A stretch of 64,000 bases of DNA from BJGO01 sp964640655 (GTDB taxonomy: Bacteria > Bacteroidota > Bacteroidia > Chitinophagales > UBA10324), in the NCBI GenBank assembly GCA_964640655.1, contig CAZXFT010000007.1, positions 62,001 through 126,000 of the forward strand. Reading direction: 5' to 3'. The translations under genes and the position numbers were made by a program. The notes under the pieces were generated by a model, which was given only the letters and a program-made list of their open reading frames with translations, made no database searches and was not told where the DNA came from. The first letter of the stretch is position 1. Each line of letters starts with the position of its first letter. This document shows, piece after piece, positions 1-6,485 of this stretch.

Positions 1-173
1 GCGGCTTCGTTGATTAACACTTTGGTGTGCTTGCGCCGCTCGTTGGTATCGCAGCCATAAAACACAAACAAGTGGCGCATATATGCACCTGCACCGGCAG
101 CTTTCACCGGGTTACTTAGCGTCTCGTGTAATTGTTTAAGTTGCTCAAATGTTTTATTAGCGGTTTTACTCAT
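1..173 (-). CDS. DNA alkylation repair protein (AlkD-like), partial
   Basis: The first 57 codons of a minus-strand gene that runs off the left edge; the ATG is at 173. The readable part contains YMRHLFVFYGCDTNERRKH, which resembles the N-terminal signature of AlkD/AlkC-type DNA alkylation repair proteins (an aromatic and FxG-like stretch followed by ERR). Members are HEAT-like repeat DNA glycosylases that remove alkylated bases in the cytoplasm. It starts 11 bp after the stop of the transporter gene on the same strand, so the two are probably co-transcribed. The catalytic part lies outside the window, so activity cannot be judged. The family call rests on a short stretch. Confidence 0.6.
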   Translation of the reverse strand, partial: MSKTANKTFEQLKQLHETLSNPVKAAGAGAYMRHLFVFYGCDTNERRKHTKVLINEA

Positions 174-184
174 TTTAATTTTTG

Positions 185-958
185 TCATGATTTACCCATG
201 GCGGCTGTGCGCATTTCATTGGCCAGTTGAGGCCCTAAATATTTTTCTATCTGATGATGTAATAAGTAGATTACGGGTGTAAGAATTATAGCCATCAGAA
301 ATTTATAAACGTAGTTCAACACACAAATGGCCAACACCAATTTAAAACTCCATCCCTGACCTACATAAAATGCTATGAACAGCACCACGAAGCTGTCAAT
401 GAGCTGCGATACTAATGTGCTTCCTGTTGCGCGCAGCCAGATGAGCTTTTCGCCGGTGAAGGATTTTATTTTGTGAAACAACAACACATCAGTTATTTGC
501 CCTATAAGAAAAGCGCACAGCGAACCAATAATAATCCAGGAGCCCTGACCAAAGATGGCTACATAAGCATGTTGCATGTCGGGTACTCCTTTCCCGTTGT
601 TCACGCTTATCCAAAAATCGGCCGGAGGCAAAGCCATAGCCGCAGTGAACATGATAAAGGTGTAAGCAATTAATGCCGCAGCTAGGTAGCTGAGCATTCG
701 TACTCCTTTGGGACCGTAATACTCATTGATGACATCGGTGAAAATGAACACCACAGGCCACAACAATACTCCCGCCGTGAGATTAAACGATAATCCTTCC
801 ACACCAAACAAGGTGAGGTTAGCTGTATTGAAGCCCAGCAACTTTTCCAACGAAAATATTTTTACCCCTATGCACTCGGCCACAATGGCATTGCATATAA
901 AGAAAGCACTCAGGTAAATAAAAAGTCTTGTGCTTTTGTGCGAGAGGTTAGAGTGCAT
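185..958 (-). CDS. yhhQ: Queuosine precursor transporter (YhhQ/DUF165 family)
   Basis: A 257-residue integral membrane protein with about six hydrophobic segments. It has the YhhQ (Vut_1, PF02592) pattern: an early CNAIVAECIGVKIF segment, a central FTDVINEYYGPKGVR motif and a C-terminal QLIDSFVVLFIAFYVG helix. Family members import queuosine precursors (preQ0, preQ1 or queuine) across the inner membrane for tRNA modification; the exact substrate cannot be read here. The start at 958 lies 18 bp after the purL stop, and the stop lies 11 bp ahead of the AlkD-like gene, so a purL-yhhQ-alkD operon is likely. It is slightly longer than the E. coli protein. No tgt or other queuosine gene is in the window. 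Confidence 0.88.
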   Translation of the reverse strand: MHSNLSHKSTRLFIYLSAFFICNAIVAECIGVKIFSLEKLLGFNTANLTLFGVEGLSFNLTAGVLLWPVVFIFTDVINEYYGPKGVRMLSYLAAALIAYTFIMFTAAMALPPADFWISVNNGKGVPDMQHAYVAIFGQGSWIIIGSLCAFLIGQITDVLLFHKIKSFTGEKLIWLRATGSTLVSQLIDSFVVLFIAFYVGQGWSFKLVLAICVLNYVYKFLMAIILTPVIYLLHHQIEKYLGPQLANEMRTAAMGKS

Positions 959-976
959 GCTGTAGGCCGCTGAATA

Positions 977-3217
977 TTATTCGTAGTCCTGCTGCAGGAT
1001 TTTTTCTATGGAATTATTATACAAATCTTTCCATTCATCCACATCACCAAACTCCTGTTCATCAATAACCAAGTTACCACTAGTTACGTGACCAAGAGAG
1101 ACAAACTCTATTTCGGTATTCATTAAATATTTGATGAAAGCATCTTCTTTGCTGCGGCTTACACTTACCACCACACGGCTTTGCGATTCGCCAAACAGGT
1201 ATGCATCTTTTCTAAAATCTGTATCGGTGCTGATGTCGAAGCCCAATTCACCGGGCATAGCACTTTCAAGCAAAGCCACAAACAAACCTCCATCGGAACA
1301 GTCGTGTGCACTTTCAATCAATCCCTGTTGAATGATTTCATATAAATGTTTTTGTAACAACAATTCTTCGTCCATGTTAAAGTAAGGGGCTGGAGATTCT
1401 TTGATGTTGCGCACATTTGTGAGGTACTCGCTGCTTGCAATATCGTTGGTTACCACACCCAGTAGATAGATACGGTCTAAAGGATTCTTGAAGTTTAAAG
1501 TCATGCGCTTGCTCATATCATCTATCACACCTACCATTCCTATTGTAGGAGTTGGAAACACAGGTCCATCATCAGTGGACTGGTTATAGAAACTGACATT
1601 ACCTCCGGTAACAGGAGTATCTATAGCGCGGCAGGCATCTCCCATTCCTTGAATAGCTTCAACGAATTGCCAGTACACGTGCGGATTATATGGATTGCCA
1701 AAGTTTAAACAATTGGTAACCGCAGCCGGACGGCCACCGCTACATACAATGTTGCGTGCCGCTTCGCTCACGGCTATCAATGCACCGGTGTAAGGTTGTG
1801 CAAATACATAACGTGAGTTGCAATCAACGGTAACAGCCAACGCCTTGTTGGAGTCTTTGATACGTATTACAGCCGCATCGCTCGGAGCATTGGTAGAAGT
1901 ATTATTAATGCCCACCATAGAATCGTACTGCTCGTATATCCAGCGCTTGGATGCCACGTTAGGCAACTGCACCAGCTTGCGCGCCATCACCTTATAGTCA
2001 ATAGGCACGCGTATATCATCAGGATTAAAGTTTTCCAGTTCGTCTATATAAGAGGGTTGTTCATACTCGCGCTCGTAAACGGGAGCACCACCACCAAGCA
2101 CCAGCACATCGGCTGGCACATCGGCAACCAGTTCGCCGTTGAAATAATATTCTAAAAATCGTGTATCGGTAACTTCACCTATCTGAACACAATTCAAGTC
2201 CCATTTGTCAAAAACATCCTGCACCAGTTTTTCTTTTCCTTTCTCTACCACCACCAACATACGCTCTTGCGATTCGGAGAGCAATATTTCAAAAGGCTTC
2301 ATGTTCTCTTGGCGTGTAGGTACTCGGTCTAAGTATATTTTCATGCCGCTTTCGCCTTTGGCGCTCATCTCTGAGGTAGAACAAGTAATACCTGCAGCAC
2401 CCATGTCCTGCATGCCTATAATGGCGCCGGTGTTGATGGCTTCCAATGTAGCTTCCAGCAAAAGTTTTTCCTGAAATGGATCACCCACTTGCACGCTGGG
2501 CAATTTTTCTGCACTCTCTTCGGTGATGTCGGCCGAAGCAAACGTGGCACCGTGTATGCCGTCTTTGCCTGTTGCAGAGCCAACGATAAATACCGGATTG
2601 CCCACACCTTTGGCTATTGCCGAAACGGTTTTTCCTTTTTCAACAATGCCTACACTCATGGCATTCACCAAAGGATTGGTATGAAAAGATTCATCGAAAA
2701 ATACCTCGCCGGCAACGGTGGGAACCCCGAAGGCATTACCGTAGTCGCCAATGCCTTTAACCACGCCGCGCAACAAATGTCTGGTGCGGCTCTCGTTCAG
2801 GTTACCGAAACGCAAGGAGTTCAGCGCCGCTATGGGACGCGCTCCCATGGTAAATATATCTCTATGAATGCCCCCTACTCCGGTTGCGGCCCCCTGATAA
2901 GGTTCAATGGCCGAGGGGTGATTATGACTTTCTATCTTGAAAGCACAGGCCAGATTATTACCTATGTCTATGAGGCCGGCATTTTCCTCGCCTGCTTTGC
3001 TAAGCAGAAGTCCACCTTCGCGCGGCAATGTTTTCAGCCACTTGATAGAGTTTTTATAGGAGCAGTGCTCGCTCCACATCACCGAGAAAATGCTCAGCTC
3101 CGTAAAGTTGGGATTGCGACCCAGTATGTCCACTATGTTATTGAATTCTTCTTCGCTTAATCCCAGTTTAGCAGCTGTTTCTACTCCGGGTAATGTCTCA
3201 TTGATGGTTTGACTCAT
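977..3217 (-). CDS. purL: Phosphoribosylformylglycinamidine synthase subunit PurL
   Basis: A 746-residue small-type PurL, which with PurQ and PurS converts FGAR, glutamine and ATP to FGAM in purine biosynthesis. Landmarks in order: MWSEHCSYKNS near residue 50, FKIESHNHPS and GAATGVGGIHRD near residue 100, the GMQDMGAAGI motif, and the second-half copy with GGNVSFYNQS and HDCSDGG. This is the two-fold AIRS/FGAM synthase repeat expected for the family, and length is usual for the small form. There is no glutaminase domain, so a separate purQ is needed; it is not in the window. The gene heads a minus-strand group with yhhQ. Its upstream side is the 1.2-kb non-coding stretch that holds the 21-bp array. 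Confidence 0.97.
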   Translation of the reverse strand: MSQTINETLPGVETAAKLGLSEEEFNNIVDILGRNPNFTELSIFSVMWSEHCSYKNSIKWLKTLPREGGLLLSKAGEENAGLIDIGNNLACAFKIESHNHPSAIEPYQGAATGVGGIHRDIFTMGARPIAALNSLRFGNLNESRTRHLLRGVVKGIGDYGNAFGVPTVAGEVFFDESFHTNPLVNAMSVGIVEKGKTVSAIAKGVGNPVFIVGSATGKDGIHGATFASADITEESAEKLPSVQVGDPFQEKLLLEATLEAINTGAIIGMQDMGAAGITCSTSEMSAKGESGMKIYLDRVPTRQENMKPFEILLSESQERMLVVVEKGKEKLVQDVFDKWDLNCVQIGEVTDTRFLEYYFNGELVADVPADVLVLGGGAPVYEREYEQPSYIDELENFNPDDIRVPIDYKVMARKLVQLPNVASKRWIYEQYDSMVGINNTSTNAPSDAAVIRIKDSNKALAVTVDCNSRYVFAQPYTGALIAVSEAARNIVCSGGRPAAVTNCLNFGNPYNPHVYWQFVEAIQGMGDACRAIDTPVTGGNVSFYNQSTDDGPVFPTPTIGMVGVIDDMSKRMTLNFKNPLDRIYLLGVVTNDIASSEYLTNVRNIKESPAPYFNMDEELLLQKHLYEIIQQGLIESAHDCSDGGLFVALLESAMPGELGFDISTDTDFRKDAYLFGESQSRVVVSVSRSKEDAFIKYLMNTEIEFVSLGHVTSGNLVIDEQEFGDVDEWKDLYNNSIEKILQQDYE

Positions 3218-3473
3218 GGTTTTTGTTTAAAAAAAATATAAAATGAATGAGGCACAAAAGTAAGGCGGGCAGAATATTTAGGAGGGGAAGAATGTGCGGC
3301 TGAATTTTGGAACGAGTGCCATGTTATTTGTGAAGTAATGTGGATGGTTGAAGTATGTACAACAGATGATGATGTTGCTACAGGGAAGGAAATGCTTTAC
3401 TTCACTTCCTTATATCTACAACTACAGCATACTTAACTGCATACATATATATATGTATCATCCCCGGCTTTTA
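3218..3473. other. Upstream region of purL, no gene seen
   Basis: The 256 bases between the purL start and the first unit of the 21-bp array hold no supportable gene. They should contain the purL promoter on the minus strand, but I found no convincing TTG/TAnnTTTG pair. A perfect 18-bp AT palindrome sits at 3441-3458. Confidence 0.6.
3440..3455. repeat. 16-bp AT-rich direct repeat, left flank of array
   Basis: The bases catacatatatatatg occur here and again exactly at 4402-4417, on the two sides of the 21-bp array. This copy extends into a perfect 18-bp palindrome (3441-3458). Low-complexity AT sequence can recur by chance, but exact placement outside both ends of the array is notable. Confidence 0.7.
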
Positions 3474-4350
3474 TTGAAATGCTCTTCGCTTGAATTGAAC
3501 CAAGCTTAGCTTTTATTGAAAAACCCCTCGCCTAAGTTGAACCACACTCCCTTTTTATGGAAAAACCCCTTGCCTAAGTTGAACCACCCTTACCCTTTCT
3601 TGAACCAAACTCCCCTTTAATTGAAAAACACTCCCTAAAACCTGAACTAAACTCACCCTTAGTCGAATCTGCCAAAATGTCCATTGAACGACATGAATCG
3701 GAAATTGAAGCAGTCGAAGATCGAGTTGAACGACCCGAAGATGCTTTCGAACAACCCGACGTTTGAGTTGAACGACATGAAGGAGCTTCTGAACGACATG
3801 AATCGGAAATTGAAGCAGCTGAAGCGGAAGTTGTGTCAGTTGAAGATGCTTTTGAACGACCCGAAGATGCTTTCGAACAACATGAATCGGAAATTGAAGC
3901 AGTTGAAGCGGAAGTTGTGTCAGTTGAAGATGCTTTTGAACGACCCGAAGATGCTTTTGAACGAGACGACGATGCTTTTGAACGAGATGACGATGCTTTC
4001 GAAAAAATTCAGAAGCATCTTCATGTCGTTCAACGACATCTCACTGTCGTTCAGAAACTCCTTCATATCATTCACAAGCATGTGACTTTGGTTCAGAAAC
4101 TCCTTATTCCGGTTCAGAAACTCCTTCATGCGGTTCAAAAACTCCTACCCTCTGTTAAATAAAAAGTGATTTTGCTTCAAAGCCAACTACCTAAGGTTCA
4201 AAAAAAAGTGAAGGTGGTTCAGAAGCCGGTTCAGGTTATTCAATTTAAAGTAAGTGAGATTCGAAAAGGGGGATGTTTTATAAAATGAAGTATCAGCGTT
4301 TTTCGACCGAAACTGTCTTATTAATATTTAGAAGTTCAAGTTTTTCAACT
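3474..4350. repeat. 21-bp-phased TTGAA array with strand switch (large dyad)
   Basis: From 3474 a TTGAA-type motif (TTGAA, TCGAA, CTGAA, TGGAA) starts every 21 bp without a phase slip for 26 units, for example at 3474, 3495, 3516, 3600, 3684, 3768, 3852, 3936, 3957, 3978 and 3999. From 4008 the reverse complement TTCA takes over at the same 21-bp step (4008, 4029, 4050, 4071, 4092, 4113, 4134, 4176, 4197, 4218, 4239, 4260, weaker at 4302 and 4344). The two halves mirror about 4005. The innermost pair, 3978-3998 against 4013-4033, is complementary at 19 of 21 positions. A period of 21 bp equals two helical turns and seven codons. It is not CRISPR, since units abut without spacers and vary. I recognise no named repeat family. 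It lies between two minus-strand genes. Confidence 0.93.
3797..3964. repeat. 84-bp tandem duplication inside the 21-bp array
   Basis: Bases 3797-3880 and 3881-3964 are direct copies, matching at 81 of 84 positions. The length is exactly four 21-bp units. A shorter related block begins at 3692, five units upstream. This shows that the array grows by duplicating whole multiples of the unit. Confidence 0.92.
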
Positions 4351-4401
4351 TAAACAACATTGAATACTATACAACCGAAAAATGAAAATATTTAGGCGAG
4401 C

Positions 4402-4417
4402 CATACATATATATATG
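4402..4417. repeat. 16-bp AT-rich direct repeat, right flank of array
   Basis: Second exact copy of catacatatatatatg (first at 3440-3455). It lies about 50 bp beyond the last recognisable array unit and 42 bp before the acyltransferase stop codon. Confidence 0.7.
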
Positions 4418-4459
4418 AATGTGCTGAAAAGAAATCATCCATAAAAGTCTAAGAAACAG

Positions 4460-5569
4460 TTACGATGAGTGATGGTTGGTTTGCCAACGAATTTTTGATA
4501 ACGGCTTTTCAATCAGTAAATAAAAAAGCATGGAAAAAAAGATGGTGAGCAGCAAGAAGAAATATATCTTGAAATGCTGCGGCAATGGAGTGCGCAGCGC
4601 AAGGTTCAGAAAAAGCATATGAAACAGATACATACTGAAACTAATGCTGCCTATGAAACGCAGGGGTTTAAACTCCAATATTTTTCTAATAAATCCACGG
4701 CCATATTTGGCAGCAATTAAAACTATACCCCACAGCAAAGCATAAGGGAAATAATAAACTGATGATTGTGAATTGATGCTCTGATGAAACAACTTTTCAA
4801 AATAATAAGGGAATGAACAGAGAATAATAATCAATGACAGAGCGGCAAGTATATCGGCATAAAGCGGACGAATAATTTGGTGTAGTGGTTTCGTATTCCA
4901 GATTTCATAAACAGAGATAAAAGTGCCCACCAAAAACACCGGTAAAAAGCGGTAAGTTGAAATAAGCGGCAGATGAAAACTCAACTCAACAGCTATGGAT
5001 GCAGCGATGAGTATCAGAAAAAAGAATAACATTTTTGTGCGCTCCCACTTCAGGTAAGTATGACAAAACCACATTAGTGCAGGTGAAAGAAAATAATACT
5101 TAAACTCAACCGGTATAGACCAAAAAACGTCCTTGCCCTTGAGTAACAGCATGTGTAATGGTAAATCTATGAGTCGGTTTATCTTGGTCTCTATACCAAG
5201 TAGTGTAAACAATCCATAAATAAAAAGAGCTATAAGATAAAGCGGATAAATTCTTAAAAAGCGGCGAAGAAAATAATTCTTCCAATAATTGATTGATGCT
5301 TTTCGGTTATAAAAGGCTAATGCAATTTGCCTGTCTAAGAGATAAGCCGACAAGACAAAAAACAGATACACGCCAATTTTTCCGGTTTGCTTAAAATTCA
5401 ATTGCTCGTGAAAAAACAATCCTGCGTTTGCCGAATGAGAGAGCAAAACCACCAGCACCGCCAAACCGCGCAAACCATCCAAAGCTTTTAAATGGCTTTG
5501 GTTTTGATCGTGAGGTAAAAATAATTTATTTAATGTGTTTACTAGCATCTGTGCGCGTAAAGTACTCAC
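4460..5569 (-). CDS. Acyltransferase 3 family membrane protein (OafA/YrhL type)
   Basis: A 369-residue protein with about ten transmembrane helices. It carries the acyltransferase-3 signature: an N-terminal LDGLRGLAVLVVLLSHS with the usual Arg and His, then an RRFLRIYPLYL motif after the second helix. These enzymes move acyl groups, often acetyl, onto sugars of surface polysaccharide or lipid at the inner membrane; the substrate here is unknown. The open frame begins with GTG at 5569; the in-frame ATG at 5548 is an alternative. No polysaccharide genes adjoin it. Downstream on its strand lies the 21-bp array, and upstream is the broken rhodanese gene. Confidence 0.88.
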   Translation of the reverse strand: MSTLRAQMLVNTLNKLFLPHDQNQSHLKALDGLRGLAVLVVLLSHSANAGLFFHEQLNFKQTGKIGVYLFFVLSAYLLDRQIALAFYNRKASINYWKNYFLRRFLRIYPLYLIALFIYGLFTLLGIETKINRLIDLPLHMLLLKGKDVFWSIPVEFKYYFLSPALMWFCHTYLKWERTKMLFFFLILIAASIAVELSFHLPLISTYRFLPVFLVGTFISVYEIWNTKPLHQIIRPLYADILAALSLIIILCSFPYYFEKLFHQSINSQSSVYYFPYALLWGIVLIAAKYGRGFIRKILEFKPLRFIGSISFSMYLFHMLFLNLALRTPLPQHFKIYFFLLLTIFFSMLFYLLIEKPLSKIRWQTNHHSS

Positions 5570-5651
5570 ATAGTTAATAAATTATTATTTAGTTCAGCTG
5601 TACTAAAACTTTAGGTTACAGTGATAATATTTAAACGAAGCCTGAAAATAT

Positions 5652-5912
5652 TTAAACGTGCTGTGTGCGATACATCACATCGAGCCGGGAGCCGCCATCC
5701 TGGCAGGCTGCACCAGTCTCTTTAAGGTAGTAAGAAGCCTGAGCGCTTCGGTTTCCGCCGGCACAACAAAGCACTATGGGTTGTTGCATGGCTTTAATTT
5801 CTTCTATGCGCTGCAAAATTTACTGAAGCGGAATATGGATGCTGTCTGCCACATGGCCAGCGGCATATACGCCGCGCGAGCGCACATCTATGATGATTGA
5901 ATTACTGTGCAT
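5652..5912 (-). pseudogene. Rhodanese-like domain protein, interrupted by in-frame TAA
   Basis: Reading the minus strand from the ATG at 5910-5912 gives an 87-codon rhodanese domain broken by one TAA at 5820-5822 (codon 31). Before the stop is IIIDVRSRGVYAAGHVADS, the DVR and GH signatures. After it, in the same frame, come RIEEIKAMQQPIVLCCAGG, the active-site loop CAGGNRS, and QDGGSRLDV. Nothing else is missing: a single base change (from CAA, GAA or AAA) would restore the reading frame. Intact relatives are periplasmic or cytoplasmic sulfur-transfer or phosphate-loop proteins of about this size. The alternatives are a sequencing error or stop readthrough. The plus-strand open frame at 5658-5900 is the shadow of this gene. 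Confidence 0.85.
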
Positions 5913-6089
5913 TTCTGTTAATATGATGATGATGCAAAAGTTGATGAGGTGTAGCAGATGAACGGCTACATTGGTTACAAACCCGATGAGATCTCAATTA
6001 TATTTCTCAATGATACAACCGAATTCACTCTATGTAATGTTTTACAATATTTCTTGAATTTTATGTTCTGATCAGTTAAACTCCACGAT

Positions 6090-6380
6090 ATGAGAAAACC
6101 GCTTGCATTCATATTTCTATGTCTTATCCACTTTTCCTGCGGTTACACATACAAATATAGAAAGCAACTTGAAAAAGAGTGGTTAGGAAAAAACATACAC
6201 GATATAACCGCTAAATATGGAATGCCTGATTATATTAATATTAAAGACGTACCCGGCACAACCATTTATATATATGTAGAAACCGATTTCACTCCGGATA
6301 TACCACCAAACCATATCTCCAAAGATTTCTGGTTTAAGGAAGACAGTGTAGTGTACAAAGTGGAGAGCTTTAGTTGGTAG
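6090..6380 (+). CDS. Small putative lipoprotein, function unknown
   Basis: A 96-residue protein with a short positively charged start, a hydrophobic stretch and a lipobox-like end at residues 14-18 (HFSCG), pointing to export and lipidation at Cys17. The mature part contains WLGKNIHDITAKYGMPDYI, loosely like the turn-helix pattern of small BamE/SmpA-type lipoproteins, where W.G.....YG.P is common; this resemblance is weak and I do not assign that function. It stands alone on the plus strand between two minus-strand genes and faces the terminator at 6436-6468. The ATG start fits the signal sequence. Confidence 0.7.
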   Translation: MRKPLAFIFLCLIHFSCGYTYKYRKQLEKEWLGKNIHDITAKYGMPDYINIKDVPGTTIYIYVETDFTPDIPPNHISKDFWFKEDSVVYKVESFSW

Positions 6381-6435
6381 ATGTAAACATGTACTGTTTC
6401 TCTTTAAGCAATTGTTAAAGACATAAATAAAAACA

Positions 6436-6468
6436 ATCGGCGCGGTGTGCTTCGCACACCGCGCCGAT
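6436..6468 (-). terminator. Strong stem-loop terminator for the macroglobulin gene
   Basis: A perfect 15-bp GC-rich inverted repeat, arms 6436-6450 and 6454-6468 with a 3-base TTC loop. On the minus strand it is followed by TTGTTTTTATTTATG, a T-rich tail. It lies 18 bp past the stop of the minus-strand gene and may also slow transcription from the plus-strand lipoprotein gene. Confidence 0.85.
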
Positions 6469-6485
6469 ATACCAAAACCCACTCT

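Noticed and set aside
2489..3160. A 223-codon plus-strand ORF
   Set aside because: It lies wholly inside purL on the other strand, has no family likeness, and is a shadow of high-quality coding sequence.
3684..4162. Plus- and minus-strand ORFs across the array as protein genes
   Set aside because: They arise from a 21-bp period; several frames are open at once, none has a start context, and the array extends beyond them.
3474..4350. CRISPR array
   Set aside because: Units abut with no unique spacers, the motif flips strand halfway, and no cas gene is present.
5658..5900. An 80-codon plus-strand ORF
   Set aside because: It is the antisense shadow of the broken rhodanese gene, whose motifs are clear on the minus strand.
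5958..6071. A 37-codon ORF starting MNGYIGYKPDE
   Set aside because: Too short, no recognised motif, no promoter; likely chance.
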